Notes under the pieces: generated by a model
What the model was told of the DNA's origin: nothing
Databases searched by the model: none
What the model saw: the letters and a program-made list of their open reading frames with translations, nothing else
Assembly (NCBI RefSeq): GCF_001443045.1
Contig: NZ_LKPJ01000014.1
Coordinates: 124,001 to 188,000, forward strand
DNA: 64,000 bases
Direction: 5' to 3'
Source: Burkholderia ambifaria
GTDB taxonomy: Bacteria; Pseudomonadota; Gammaproteobacteria; Burkholderiales; Burkholderiaceae
Shown here: positions 54,176 through 63,775 of the stretch, piece by piece
Layout of the letters: every line of letters starts with the position of its first letter
Numbering within the stretch: position 1 is the stretch's first letter
Position numbers and translations under genes: made by a program

Positions 54176-55543
54176 TTACTTCGTCTCGAAGCGCTGCGCC
54201 GGGTCGTACAGCGAATCCGGCAGGTTGATGCCGAATGCCTGCAGCCGCTCGGCGAACTTCGGCCGCACGCCGGTTGCGCAGAAATGCCCACGCACCGTGC
54301 CGTCTCGATCCATGCCGGTACGCTTGAACGTAAAGATCTCCTGCATGTTGATGATGTCGCCCTCCATCCCGGTCAGTTCCTGGATGCTGACGATCTTGCG
54401 CTTGCCGTCGGTGAGCCGCGTCGCCTGCACGACCACCGAGATCGCCGACGCGATCTGCTGGCGCATCGTCTTCGGCGGCAGCGTCAGGCCGCCGACGCTG
54501 ATCATGTTCTCGAGCCGCGTGAGCGCATCGCGCGGCGTGTTCGCGTGGATCGTCGCGAGCGAGCCTTCGTGGCCGGTGTTCATCGCATTGAGCATGTCGA
54601 GCGCTTCCGCGCCGCGCACCTCGCCGAGGATGATCCGGTCCGGCCGCATCCGCAGCGCGTTGCGCACGAGCGTGCGCTGCGTGATCTCGCCCTTGCCCTC
54701 GATGTTCGGCGGCCGCGTCTCGAGTCGCAACACGTGCGGCTGCTGCAGTTGCAGCTCGGCCGCATCCTCGATCGTCACGATCCGTTCCGATCGCGGAATG
54801 AAGCCCGAGAGAATGTTGAGCAGCGTCGTCTTGCCGCTACCGGTACCACCCGAGACGAGCACGTTCACCTTTGCCTTCGCCAGCGAGTCGAGCAGTTCCG
54901 CCATCGGCGGCGTGAGGCTCTGGTAACTCACCAGGTCGTCCATCTTCAGCGGATTGACCGCGAAGCGCCGAATCGACATCAACGGCCCGTCGATCGCCGA
55001 CGGCGGGATGATCGCGTTCACGCGCGAACCGTCCGGCAGCCGCGCGTCGACCATCGGGGTCGATTCGTCGATGCGGCGCCCGACCCGCGAGACGATCTTC
55101 TCGATCACCTTCATCAGGTGCGCATCGTCGTAGAACGTCACGTCGGTCAGCTCCAGCTGGCCGCCGCGCTCGACGTAGACCTGGCTGTACGTGTTCACGA
55201 GGATGTCGGAGATGCCGGGGTCGCGCAGCAGCGACTCGAGCGGGCCGAAACCGAACATCTCGTCGTATACGTCGATCGCGAGCTGGCGCCGCTCGATGTC
55301 ATTCGCGGGCGTGCGCTGCTCGTCGAGAATGCGCGAGATCAGCGCCCCGATTTCCTGCCGGACCTGATCCTGCGGCAGGCGCGACAGGCGCTCGAGCTCC
55401 ACGCGCTCGAGCACGGCCAGGTGAATTTCACGGCGCAGCTTCTGGTACGCGTCGCGTACCGCCGAATGCGTCGACGCAGCCGGTTCAGTACCGACCGCAT
55501 GGGGCTGAGCCCGATACAAGGACATCTGTTCGCGCAATGACAT
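54176..55543 (-). CDS. tadA: Tad pilus secretion ATPase TadA (CpaF)
   Basis: A 455-residue type II/IV secretion superfamily ATPase powering Flp pilus assembly. Walker A is [12 protein letters not shown] (about residue 235), followed by the Asp box [20 protein letters not shown], Walker B region [20 protein letters not shown], and His box [20 protein letters not shown]. The N-terminal domain includes [20 protein letters not shown]. Length matches CpaF. Confidence 0.95.
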   Translation of the reverse strand: MSLREQMSLYRAQPHAVGTEPAASTHSAVRDAYQKLRREIHLAVLERVELERLSRLPQDQVRQEIGALISRILDEQRTPANDIERRQLAIDVYDEMFGFGPLESLLRDPGISDILVNTYSQVYVERGGQLELTDVTFYDDAHLMKVIEKIVSRVGRRIDESTPMVDARLPDGSRVNAIIPPSAIDGPLMSIRRFAVNPLKMDDLVSYQSLTPPMAELLDSLAKAKVNVLVSGGTGSGKTTLLNILSGFIPRSERIVTIEDAAELQLQQPHVLRLETRPPNIEGKGEITQRTLVRNALRMRPDRIILGEVRGAEALDMLNAMNTGHEGSLATIHANTPRDALTRLENMISVGGLTLPPKTMRQQIASAISVVVQATRLTDGKRKIVSIQELTGMEGDIINMQEIFTFKRTGMDRDGTVRGHFCATGVRPKFAERLQAFGINLPDSLYDPAQRFETK

Positions 55544-55562
55544 GATGGTTTCCCCGAAAGAT

Positions 55563-56771
55563 TCACATGGACTTGAGCTTCGGCGTGGCCTTGCGGCCGA
55601 ACAGCCGGGACATCAACGGTTCGCCGCTGGACGCACCCTGCTGGATCCGCACGTCGCCTTCGACGATCTGCTTCGCGCAGGCCTGCAACGCACGCGCGAC
55701 CGCGGCGCCGCGTGCGACGCGCGACACCGGATGCCCCTGGTCGAGCGCCTCGCGCACCGTGTCGGCGTCGTCGGGTATCGTGCAACTGGCGCGCAGGCCG
55801 AGCACTTCCTCGAGCGCGGTGCGGGTCCGGTCGCTCGCACGCGTCATCCGGTTGACCACGAGCCGCAACTGGTCGGTCGGATAGCCGAGCGACACGAGAA
55901 TCTCCAGGAGCCGGCGGCCCGCCCGCACATGCGGCATCGCGGGCTGCAGCACCAGCTGGATCTGGTCGCTGCGATCCAGCGCGACTATCGACAGCGGATT
56001 GATGCTGACGCCGAGGTCGAAAATCACGAAGTCGTAGCGTGGTGCGGCGACACCGAGGATCCATTCGAGCGCGTCCTCGCGCATCTCCGCCGCCTTGACC
56101 GGGTCGCCCGCGCCCGCGAGCACATGGAACGTGGACGTCACATGCGCAACGCTCGCATCGAGAAATGCGCCGTCGAGCCGCTCGATCTGCGCGCACAGTT
56201 GCGGCAACGTCGACGGCGGCGTTTCGTCGCTGACGAGGAACGCGGCATCCGCGAACTGCTGGTTGAGATCGACCAGCAGCACGCGGCGCTTGTAGGCTTC
56301 GGCGATCTCGTACGCGACGTTGCTCGCGGTGAAGCTCGTGCCCGCACCGCCCTTGCACGACATGAACGATACGAACCGCGTATCGTCGGCGTCGCGCCGC
56401 GTGCTTTGCGCGGCAGCGCGTTCGAGCGCATGGGCAAGCGCTGCCGGGTCGATCGGCCACTGCAGCACGTCGCGCACGCCAGCGCGCATCGCGTCCAGCA
56501 GCACGTGCGGCGACGCATCGGCGGCCACCAGGATGCCGGTCAGGCCCGGATGCAGCCGGCAGATCCGCTCGATCGCCGACAGCTCGGCCGCATCGGTCAT
56601 CGCCCCATCGATCAGCAGGATGTCGAATGAATCGAGCCCGTCGGTTCGATGCTCGATCTGGGACGGCCGCCCATGCGCCCGGGTCACGCGATAGTGCCCG
56701 CTGTCGGTAACCAGGCGCGCGATCTGCGTGAGCCGGGCGGTATCGTCGGCAGCTACGAGGATATTGATCAT
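55563..56771 (-). CDS. tadZ: Tad pilus localisation protein TadZ/CpaE
   Basis: A 402-residue protein with an N-terminal atypical receiver-like domain (residues 1-115; DILLIDGAMTD, GILVAADASPHVLL) and a C-terminal ParA/MinD-like domain. The deviant Walker A is CKGGAGTS (139-146), with DFVIFDLGVSINPLS as the Walker B-like region. TadZ proteins place the secretion machinery at a cell pole. It precedes tadA in the transcript, the usual order. Confidence 0.9.
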   Translation of the reverse strand: MINILVAADDTARLTQIARLVTDSGHYRVTRAHGRPSQIEHRTDGLDSFDILLIDGAMTDAAELSAIERICRLHPGLTGILVAADASPHVLLDAMRAGVRDVLQWPIDPAALAHALERAAAQSTRRDADDTRFVSFMSCKGGAGTSFTASNVAYEIAEAYKRRVLLVDLNQQFADAAFLVSDETPPSTLPQLCAQIERLDGAFLDASVAHVTSTFHVLAGAGDPVKAAEMREDALEWILGVAAPRYDFVIFDLGVSINPLSIVALDRSDQIQLVLQPAMPHVRAGRRLLEILVSLGYPTDQLRLVVNRMTRASDRTRTALEEVLGLRASCTIPDDADTVREALDQGHPVSRVARGAAVARALQACAKQIVEGDVRIQQGASSGEPLMSRLFGRKATPKLKSM

Positions 56772-56792
56772 GACTGTGCCTCGTCGGTTCGA

Positions 56793-57236
56793 TTATTGAC
56801 AGGCGGAGCCGCCCGTCGAGGAATTCAGGCTTTCCCGCGGCAGCGTCGTGGTGAACGGCGGCATCGTGATCGCGAAGTTCGCAATCGGAATCATCGTATT
56901 GACGGTGACGTTGGTAACGCTGACGGTCACGAACGAGCAGGAACTCACGTCGCAACCCGACGGCGTGTAGCTGACCGACACGTTCGAGTTCGACAGGATC
57001 GGCAGCAGCGACCTCACTCGCTTCGCGACACCGGCGGCATTGACGTCGCAGACGATCGCCGTGCGTGCGCCGAGGCGTATGGCCTCGCTCGCGGTATTCC
57101 AGTAGTACAGCACGCGCCCGAATTCGACGATGCCGATCAGCAGCGTGATCAGGATCGACGCGATCAGCGCGAACTCGACGATCATCGCACCGCGTTGGCT
57201 GCGGCGGCGCGACAGCGGAAAGGGGCGCGCGTTCAT
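56793..57236 (-). CDS. TadE-like pseudopilin
   Basis: A 147-residue pseudopilin. The leader SRRRSQRGAMIVEFALIASI contains the glycine cleavage site and +5 glutamate used by the TadV prepilin peptidase, followed by hydrophobic LITLLIGIVEFGRVLYYWNT. The C-terminal domain has paired cysteines (CDVNAAG, SGCDVSSCS, SACQ). Its start overlaps the stop of the next tadE-like gene by four bases. Minor pseudopilins of this type initiate Flp pili. Confidence 0.88.
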   Translation of the reverse strand: MNARPFPLSRRRSQRGAMIVEFALIASILITLLIGIVEFGRVLYYWNTASEAIRLGARTAIVCDVNAAGVAKRVRSLLPILSNSNVSVSYTPSGCDVSSCSFVTVSVTNVTVNTMIPIANFAITMPPFTTTLPRESLNSSTGGSACQ

Positions 57237-57766
57237 GACACTTGCCTCATCACGGTGACGATGTTGCCGAAGGTAATCGTGGGCAGTCCCGGGTAGGCCG
57301 GAATCGGCTGGTATTGGTAGCCCTTCACCTTCACCTCGACGACGTTGATGCTGCCGGTCGCCGTGCCGCTTGCCGCGTTGTTGGTCGAATCGTACGTCGG
57401 CAGATTCGCGAACTGCGGCGGGTCGGATGCATCTGCGCAATCGGTCGAATGCGCGGCGTCGCAGACGATCACCATCGACGTCGTGAGCCCCGGCACCAGC
57501 TCGGTGCCGGCGGAGCCGCACGTGGTGCTGCCATACACGACGAGACACTGCGCCTGCGCAAGCGGATACGCGCTGTCGGTCGGCAGAAAGACCGACAGGT
57601 AGCGTGCCGCGTTGCGCGTCGCCTTGGTCAGCGTCTCGTATTGGTAGATCGCGCGGCCGAACTCGGCGACACCGGTCGCGAGCACGATCATCGGCATCAA
57701 CACGAGCGCGAACTCGACCGCGGCGACACCGCGCATGCGCGAACGGCGAATCGGGAGCCTTTTCAT
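57233..57766 (-). CDS. TadE-like pseudopilin (second)
   Basis: A 177-residue pseudopilin with leader RRSRMRGVAAVEFALVLMPM (glycine cleavage, +5 glutamate) and hydrophobic core IVLATGVAEFGRAIYQYETL. The C-terminal domain carries cysteine pairs (AQCLVVYGSTTCG, VIVCDAAHSTDCAD). An ATG with GGAG 8 nt upstream is chosen over a GTG two codons earlier. It lies between tadG and the other tadE-like gene. Confidence 0.88.
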   Translation of the reverse strand: MKRLPIRRSRMRGVAAVEFALVLMPMIVLATGVAEFGRAIYQYETLTKATRNAARYLSVFLPTDSAYPLAQAQCLVVYGSTTCGSAGTELVPGLTTSMVIVCDAAHSTDCADASDPPQFANLPTYDSTNNAASGTATGSINVVEVKVKGYQYQPIPAYPGLPTITFGNIVTVMRQVS

Positions 57767-57779
57767 GATCACGTCTCCA

Positions 57780-59051
57780 CTATTGAACGAGCATCGGCAC
57801 CTTGATGCCGACCGAGCTGCCGCTGCCCGGCAAGCCGTGCGTCGCGCAAGGCGTAGTGCCGGATGCCGTCGAGCCGAGGTATTCGAGATGCGCCACGACT
57901 CCGCCGGCTCCTGGGCTGAACGGCAGCGGATCGAGCATCAGCACGCAGTCCCACTGCGTAACGTGCAGCTTGCTGCTCGCGCCCGACAGCGTCGAGCAGT
58001 CGCCCTCAGGGGCAAGCGCGACCCGGCGGTCGCCGCCAAACGTCTGGTAGTTGCTGGCCGTGACGGTCCCGTTGGTCGAGATGCCGCTGCCGGTGGGCGG
58101 CGTGCCGTCGCCCTGGTAGGCCTTGAAGCTCGCGCGATCGAGCACGAACTGCGTGTATGCGTCGCCGACGATGCCCGCGGTTCCCGGCGGCCCGTAGTTG
58201 GGGCCGACGTATGCGTAGCCGGCGAAGTCCGGCTGGCCGCTCGAGCCGTTGGCGCCGTTCGTGTAGATGCCGAAGCGGGTGTTCCAGGCGCGCAGCGCCG
58301 CGGACTTCAGGCCCGTCGAACCGAGGTCGGGCGGCGACACGATGTTGCAGGTATTGCCGGACAATTCGCTGGCGATGGTCGTCTCGTTCGTCGACCCGTC
58401 GAGCGCCGCCCAGCCGAAGTTGCCGGGCCCGTATGTCGACGACGAGCCGGACGGCGACGAAATCCAGTCGCCGACCTTGTACGGCGTGGCGGCCGCCGCC
58501 CGGCACACGAACACCGGAATCGCACAGGTGGTTTGCCCGGCGCCGACTGTTGCGATCGCGCTCGCCGAGACTTGCGCCGCGTTCGCGACCTGCACGCCGG
58601 GAATCGTGTTGAGCACCTCGATGAACCAGTGCGCGATGTTGCTCAACTGCGCGGTGCACTTCACGTACTTGATGTTCGCCGGCGTAGCGACCGCCGTCTT
58701 GGTCAGGAACGGATTGGTCAGCGAATCGCTGAACGTGACATTCGAATCCGTCTGCATCTGTACTGCGTTCTGCTGAAAGAACGCGAAATTCGAGTGGCCG
58801 GCGGCGATGCCGTCCGCTTCCGCGACCTGCAGGCTGATGGCCGATGTAAGGTCGCGCGCAGCGGACAGCGCGCATGCGTCGGCGCTGTTCTGAAGTTCGC
58901 TGCGCGTGACGTACAGCTTGCCAAGGTCCAGCGCGAGCCCGACGGCCCCGATCAGCACCGCAAGTGCGAGACCGACGATGATCGCGACGGCGCCCCGCTG
59001 ACGATGCAGACCGCGACGCTTGAGTTTCGGACGACGAGCTGCGCTGGACAT
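57780..59051 (-). CDS. tadG: Tad pilus assembly protein TadG
   Basis: A 423-residue TadE/G family protein. A positively charged N-terminus is followed by RGAVAIIVGLALAVLIGAVG and LALDLGKLYVTRSELQNSAD, the conserved TadG start. The remaining about 370 residues are exported and Ser/Gly/Thr-rich with scattered cysteines. No von Willebrand MIDAS motif is evident, although many TadG proteins have one. GGGAG lies upstream of the ATG. Confidence 0.88.
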   Translation of the reverse strand: MSSAARRPKLKRRGLHRQRGAVAIIVGLALAVLIGAVGLALDLGKLYVTRSELQNSADACALSAARDLTSAISLQVAEADGIAAGHSNFAFFQQNAVQMQTDSNVTFSDSLTNPFLTKTAVATPANIKYVKCTAQLSNIAHWFIEVLNTIPGVQVANAAQVSASAIATVGAGQTTCAIPVFVCRAAAATPYKVGDWISSPSGSSSTYGPGNFGWAALDGSTNETTIASELSGNTCNIVSPPDLGSTGLKSAALRAWNTRFGIYTNGANGSSGQPDFAGYAYVGPNYGPPGTAGIVGDAYTQFVLDRASFKAYQGDGTPPTGSGISTNGTVTASNYQTFGGDRRVALAPEGDCSTLSGASSKLHVTQWDCVLMLDPLPFSPGAGGVVAHLEYLGSTASGTTPCATHGLPGSGSSVGIKVPMLVQ

Positions 59052-59076
59052 GGCGTTCTCCCTGAGCGTGCCTGTA

Positions 59077-59373
59077 TTACTGCCCCGACTTGCCGATCCC
59101 GATCACGAAGGCATTGCCTTTCGGCTCGGGCTGCTTGAACGACTTGTCGTAGTTGTCGAGCGCGGCCGCAGCGGCGCTGCCGTCGACCCCCGGGCGCGCT
59201 GCCGCGTGGTCGGCGGCATGCGGATCGATGATCTGGGCTTGCGTGACGGCGCGGACGGAGTCGCCGAAGCGGCTGTCCCACACCGGGCTCGACGACATGC
59301 AGCCGGCGAGCGCGAACGCGAGCGGTACGACGAGCGCCGCGCGGCGCACGAATACGAGGTAGGCGGATTTCAT
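59077..59373 (-). CDS. Small lipoprotein of the tad locus
   Basis: A 98-residue lipoprotein with lipobox FALAGCMSS and a mature part containing SPVWDSRFGDSVRAVTQAQI and ending GNAFVIGIGKSGQ. It lies between rcpA and tadG. The WDSRFGDSVR segment is a common theme in small tad-associated lipoproteins. It is too short to be TadD, which has TPR repeats. A role as secretin pilotin, like RcpB, is a guess from position. A longer in-frame start (59397) lacks a better ribosome-binding site. Confidence 0.75.
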   Translation of the reverse strand: MKSAYLVFVRRAALVVPLAFALAGCMSSSPVWDSRFGDSVRAVTQAQIIDPHAADHAAARPGVDGSAAAAALDNYDKSFKQPEPKGNAFVIGIGKSGQ

Positions 59374-59393
59374 GAGCTTCCCCTTGGATGGCT

Positions 59394-61358
59394 TCAACGA
59401 TCGGTGGACTCGGGGCCCGCGTTCGCCCGCGCGATCTGCGCGTGGGCGGCGGCCGGCGAACCGTGCTTCGGGCGCGGCGCAGGCTTTGCCGGCGTGGTGG
59501 AGCCGGCGGCCGCGAGACGCGCGGCAGCGGCTTCGATGCGCGCGATCCGTGCCGCACTGGCCGCATCGGCCTGAGGTTGCGACTGTGGCTGCCCGGCGGG
59601 CGCCGGCGCGGCACTCACTGCCCCGGCCGCGTCGGCCGCCGCCGCGGCATGCTCCGGCTGCGCAGGCACCGGCGCTGGCGCGTCGGCAGGCTGCGGCGCA
59701 CGCGGTGCGGGCAATGCGGCAGCGGGTGCGGCCGGCGCGCCTGATTGCGGTGCGGGAGCAGGTGCCGGAGCCGGCGTCTGCGGGGCTTCCGTCGCGCCAT
59801 TCGCCGGTTGCATACCCGACTTGCGCACACCCTTGCGGCCTTCCATGTTGCCGGTCGCATACACGTCGACCTCATTCGGCTTCGAGAAGCTGTCGGTCGG
59901 CAGCGGCACGTCGGCGGTCTGCAGCGGCCTGACCAGGTGCGGCGTGATCAGGAAGATCAGCTCCGTGCGATCCTGCTGGAACGACGTGCTGCGGAACAGC
60001 GCACCGAGTACCGGCACCTCGCCGACGCCCGGGATCGCCTTCAGCGCGCCGCTGGCGTTGTCCTTGATCAGCCCGCCGATCGCGAACGATTCGCCGTCGC
60101 TCATCTGGACCGTCGTCGACGCGCGCCGCGTCGTGATCAGCGGCAGGATCGACGTGCCGCCGATGTTGGTCGCGCTCAGCGTGACGCCCGTCTGCGACAG
60201 CTCCGACACTTCCGGCGCAACTTTCAGGCTGATCCGGCCGTTCGCGAGCACCGTCGGCGTGAACTTCAGCGCGACGCCGAACTCCTCTTCCTGCAGCGTG
60301 ATCGACGACGTGCCGGTGCCGCTGCTCTGCGGAACCGGGATGAAGATCTTGCCGCCGGCGAGGAACGTCGCCTCCTGCCCGCTGATCGTCACGAGATTCG
60401 GCTCCGCGAGAATCTTGACGAGGTTGTCCGTGTTCTGCGCATCGGCCGCGATGCTGAACGGCTTGTTGTTCGCCTTGTTGAACACCGCGCCGCTTGCGAC
60501 GCCCGCGAGCAGGTTGCTGACGAGCGCGCCGCTCCACGAACCGAAGCCACCCTGGATGTTGAACGCGCTGCCCATCTGATTGATCAGCGTCTTCGATACT
60601 TCCGCGACCTTCACCTCGAGCATCACTTGCTGCGGCGACGTGACGGCCAGCATGTTCAGCACGCCACCGCCCTTGGCGCCCCCGCCGCCTTCACCAGCAC
60701 TGTCGCTGTACGCACGGGCGATCTGCACGGCCTGCTGCGCGGCCTGCGAGTTCGATACGGTGCCGGCCAGTACGATCGTGCCGGCGGCGGTCGACACGTG
60801 AATGTCGCGCTCGTTCGGCATCAGCTGCTGCAGCGATGCCTGCAAGCCGCCCGCGTCCGCGCCGACCGCCACGTCGATCACGCGGCACGCGCCGCTCCTG
60901 CCCTGCACGATCATGTTGGTCGTGCCAACCGACAACCCGAGGATGTAGAGCGTCTGCGGCGACACCATCGTCGCCTGCGCGACGGCCGGGTTGCCGATGG
61001 TCCGGTTGCGGACCGGCTCCGGCATCGGCACGAGCAGCGACTTGCCGAGCGGCACGCTGACGCTGGTCGACTCGCGCACCGCGCCCACGCAGTTCGGTCC
61101 GCGCAGCGGGCCCGCCGATGCGGCGGGCGCGGCGGCCGGCGCCGGCGCCATGCTGATCGTCATCTGCATCGGCCCCTTCGCGACGGCGGCCGGTGCGCTG
61201 GCACCGCCCTTCGTCAGCGCGGCCGATTCGACGCCCTCCTGTGCCAGCGCGCTGTACACGGTCAGCGTTCCCGTGCAGAGGATCGCGGCCATCATCGCGC
61301 CCCGCGCGACGCGCGTGCGCACCGGGCCGGTACCTGAATGTTGCGGATTGATCTTCAT
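59394..61358 (-). CDS. rcpA: Tad pilus secretin RcpA/CpaC
   Basis: A 654-residue outer-membrane secretin. After a signal region comes the N-terminal pilus/BON-like domain (VPLGKSLLVPMPEPVRNRTI, GTIVLAGTVSNSQAAQQAVQ). The secretin core has VMLEVKVAEVSKTLINQMGS, ILAEPNLVTISGQEATFLAG and VPVLGALFRSTSFQQDRTEL. Unusually, a further about 160 residues after the secretin core are Ala/Pro/Gln-rich, low-complexity sequence. The channel lets Flp pili cross the outer membrane. Confidence 0.92.
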   Translation of the reverse strand: MKINPQHSGTGPVRTRVARGAMMAAILCTGTLTVYSALAQEGVESAALTKGGASAPAAVAKGPMQMTISMAPAPAAAPAASAGPLRGPNCVGAVRESTSVSVPLGKSLLVPMPEPVRNRTIGNPAVAQATMVSPQTLYILGLSVGTTNMIVQGRSGACRVIDVAVGADAGGLQASLQQLMPNERDIHVSTAAGTIVLAGTVSNSQAAQQAVQIARAYSDSAGEGGGGAKGGGVLNMLAVTSPQQVMLEVKVAEVSKTLINQMGSAFNIQGGFGSWSGALVSNLLAGVASGAVFNKANNKPFSIAADAQNTDNLVKILAEPNLVTISGQEATFLAGGKIFIPVPQSSGTGTSSITLQEEEFGVALKFTPTVLANGRISLKVAPEVSELSQTGVTLSATNIGGTSILPLITTRRASTTVQMSDGESFAIGGLIKDNASGALKAIPGVGEVPVLGALFRSTSFQQDRTELIFLITPHLVRPLQTADVPLPTDSFSKPNEVDVYATGNMEGRKGVRKSGMQPANGATEAPQTPAPAPAPAPQSGAPAAPAAALPAPRAPQPADAPAPVPAQPEHAAAAADAAGAVSAAPAPAGQPQSQPQADAASAARIARIEAAAARLAAAGSTTPAKPAPRPKHGSPAAAHAQIARANAGPESTDR

Positions 61359-61407
61359 TTCGTCTGATCCCCCGAGTGACCGGCGAGACGCCGGCTGTCC
61401 CTTCCAA

Positions 61408-61457
61408 GGCCGCCGTACCCTGACGGCGGCCGATCTGGTTAATCTGGTTATCTGGAT
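61408..61457 (-). promoter_or_regulatory. Hairpin and 9-bp repeats between rcpC and rcpA
   Basis: The 112-bp intercistronic gap contains a perfect 9-bp hairpin (GGCCGCCGT / ACGGCGGCC, 61408-61431) preceded on the transcript by nearly three tandem copies of a 9-mer (ATCTGGTTA on the plus strand, 61433-61457). The hairpin could cause partial termination or processing within the tad operon. Confidence 0.4.
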
Positions 61458-61470
61458 GTGTTCTACGGTT

Positions 61471-62307
61471 TCAGAAACATTCGACGCTGCCGCGCACCCC
61501 GGTCAGCACGCCGACGCAGTCGCGGCGCGCTTCCGGTGCTGCGTGCGACGCGACACGCACACGCACGGTCTTCATGGGTGCAGGGGCGGGCGCTTCGGGT
61601 GCCGGCGCCTTGCCGAGCAGCGTGAGCTTGGTCGCGCCGTCGGTGGTCAGCGTCTTCTGGTCGACCTGGTTGCGCAGCACGAGCGACAGCGTGCCGACGC
61701 TGCGCGCGAGGTCGAGACGTTCGGCCTGGTCGGGCGTGACTTCGAGCGTCACCGCGTTGACGACCTTCGGTGCGGTGTCGTCGCGGCTGACCTGCTGCGC
61801 GACGGCGAGCACGAGGATGTGCTCGAGCACGATCTTCGAGATGCTCTGCCCGTCGGTCTTGCCCTGCTGTTCCTGCGTATTGACGATCACGTCGACGTAG
61901 TTGCCCGGCAGTGCGAAGCCCGCGACGCCGACCACGTCGTTCACACGCACGGTGATCGCGCGGCTGCCGTCGGCGATCACCGCGGACAGCCCGCCCTTCG
62001 TGCCGATCGGCGCGAGCTTCGACTCGATCACCGGCTCGCCGCGTGCGAGGCTCGTGCGCACGACGCGCCCTTCGAGTTCCTTCGTGTCGGTGAACGCACC
62101 GGTCGGCACGCTGCCCGACGGCCAGCTCACCATGTGGATCTGGTTCGGCCCGAGCGGCTCGCCCAGGTTCAGGTCGGTGGTCGCCACCGCGACCGACGTG
62201 ACCGAGCTGCTGGAAGTATTCATCAGCCAGCGGGACGCGAACACGACCGCGGCAAGCCCCGCGACCATCGCGACGATCAGCATCATGAGCGCTCGACTGT
62301 TTTTCAT
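61471..62307 (-). CDS. rcpC: Tad pilus assembly protein RcpC/CpaB
   Basis: A 278-residue CpaB family protein. The N-terminal membrane anchor (LMMLIVAMVAGLAAVVFASR) is followed by an SAF/AFP domain (VAVATTDLNLGEPLGPNQIH, TSLARGEPVIESKLAPIG) and the RcpC core (RAITVRVNDVVGVAGFALPG, then NYVDVIVNTQEQQG). The C-terminal tail contains two cysteines. GAGGAG precedes the start. It is thought to connect the secretin to the inner-membrane complex. Confidence 0.9.
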   Translation of the reverse strand: MKNSRALMMLIVAMVAGLAAVVFASRWLMNTSSSSVTSVAVATTDLNLGEPLGPNQIHMVSWPSGSVPTGAFTDTKELEGRVVRTSLARGEPVIESKLAPIGTKGGLSAVIADGSRAITVRVNDVVGVAGFALPGNYVDVIVNTQEQQGKTDGQSISKIVLEHILVLAVAQQVSRDDTAPKVVNAVTLEVTPDQAERLDLARSVGTLSLVLRNQVDQKTLTTDGATKLTLLGKAPAPEAPAPAPMKTVRVRVASHAAPEARRDCVGVLTGVRGSVECF

Positions 62308-62342
62308 GGCAATGCTCCTCAACGAATCGTGAAAGAAACGGC

Positions 62343-63743
62343 TCAACCGGTTATGTACGTGCGACCGCCGTGCTCGGCAGGCGGCAGATACCCGCCGTCA
62401 CGCTCGGGCGCCGTGCCGAAATAACTGGCCCATGCGTCGTGCAGCGCGTCGTGCGTCACTTCTGGCGGATCGCCGCGATACCGCGCGCCAGCGGCGACGA
62501 GACGCAGCAGATCCATTGGGAAGCATGCGAGATATGCCTTGCCGGTCGGCAGGTGCAGGCGGTGCAGCAGATAGTCGAATGCGTCCTGCGTCGACACCAG
62601 CCCGAGCGACGCGCATGCGGCGTCGAACACCGCGCGGTAGTGGTCGATCGACAACGCACCGACGTGAAGCTTGGAACCGAGCCGGCGCAGGAACGCTTCG
62701 TCGGCGAACTGCTCCGGCGCCAGGTTGCTCGAGAACACCGGCCAGACGTCGAACGGCAGCACGAAGCGATTGCCGGACTCGAGCGTCAGGAAATCGACGC
62801 CGCGATCGAGCGGACGCAGCCAGCGATTGAGCAGGTCGCGCGGCTCGACACGCTGGCGACCGAGATCGTCGACGATGTACATGCCCATGTTCGCCTTCAT
62901 GTGCGGCGGCGCCTGGTAGAAGCCGGCCGCTTCATCGCGGCGCAGGTCGAGCTCGTCGAGCGTCAGCTCCCCGCCGGACATCACGACCGGCCGCTCGCAG
63001 AGACGCCAGCGGCGATCGACCGATTGGCCGTCCGCTTGCGATGCCGCGTCGACATGCACGAGCGGGTCGTAGATCTGGATCACTTCGCCGGCCGCGTAAA
63101 TCGCGTGCGGCACCGGTACGTGACCGCCCATCAGCGAGCCGAGCCGCTCCGCGAGGAAGGTCTTGCCGCTGCCGGCCGGACCATAGATCAGCAGCGGACG
63201 GCCGGAGTTCAGCGCAGCAGCAGCCGAGTCGAGGACCGCCGTGTCCATCACGATGCCTTCGAACACGGCCCACACGGCGTTCTGCGTTACGCGCAACTTG
63301 CGCACCGAATGGGTATCCACGCAGTCGAGATACGCGTCGAGCGTCACCGGCGCGGGCCCGCTATAGCTGCTGCGCGCCCGCTCTTCGAGCGCGAGTACAC
63401 GGCCCGCGTCGGTCAGGCGGAACGTCACGTCGAGGTCCGTCTTTCCGCGATGGGTCAATTCGACCAGATGCTCGCGCACCAGGAATGCGAAGACGTCGTC
63501 GAGCACCGCGAGCGGCAGGCAGTGTCGCTCGATCAGGTCGCCGTACGACGGGCGACCGAGCACCAGCGTCGACTTCAGCACGAGCCCTGCGACGAACGAC
63601 TGGCTCAGTCCGGTTTCCTCGATCGAGCGCGGCGCCGGCGGCAGCTGCGCGCCCGGTTTCGCATGCGCCTCCCGAAACGGCGACGGATGCGGCAGGTGTG
63701 CAACCTGCGCGTCGCGTTTCGGTTCGGTGGGGTTCGTGTTCAT
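62343..63743 (-). CDS. AAA-type ATPase of the tad locus
   Basis: A 466-residue protein not in the canonical tad set. The N-terminal 150 residues have a winged-helix-like pattern (DVTFRLTDAGRVLALEERAR), followed by a P-loop domain with Walker A GPAGSGKTFLAERLG (about residues 188-195) and a Walker B-like MGMYIVDDLGRQRVEPRDLL. WPVFSSNLAPEQFADEAFLR resembles sensor-1 and arginine-finger regions of AAA+ proteins. It lies between tadV and rcpC in the same transcript. Similar genes occur in several Burkholderia tad loci, to my knowledge; its role in pilus biogenesis is unknown. Confidence 0.75.
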   Translation of the reverse strand: MNTNPTEPKRDAQVAHLPHPSPFREAHAKPGAQLPPAPRSIEETGLSQSFVAGLVLKSTLVLGRPSYGDLIERHCLPLAVLDDVFAFLVREHLVELTHRGKTDLDVTFRLTDAGRVLALEERARSSYSGPAPVTLDAYLDCVDTHSVRKLRVTQNAVWAVFEGIVMDTAVLDSAAAALNSGRPLLIYGPAGSGKTFLAERLGSLMGGHVPVPHAIYAAGEVIQIYDPLVHVDAASQADGQSVDRRWRLCERPVVMSGGELTLDELDLRRDEAAGFYQAPPHMKANMGMYIVDDLGRQRVEPRDLLNRWLRPLDRGVDFLTLESGNRFVLPFDVWPVFSSNLAPEQFADEAFLRRLGSKLHVGALSIDHYRAVFDAACASLGLVSTQDAFDYLLHRLHLPTGKAYLACFPMDLLRLVAAGARYRGDPPEVTHDALHDAWASYFGTAPERDGGYLPPAEHGGRTYITG

Positions 63744-63775
63744 GTTCGTTCCATCCTCGTTGCAGGTTCGTCGCG

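Noticed and set aside
59077-59373. TadD assignment for the small tad lipoprotein
   Set aside because: At 98 residues it has no room for TPR repeats, and only the lipobox is shared.
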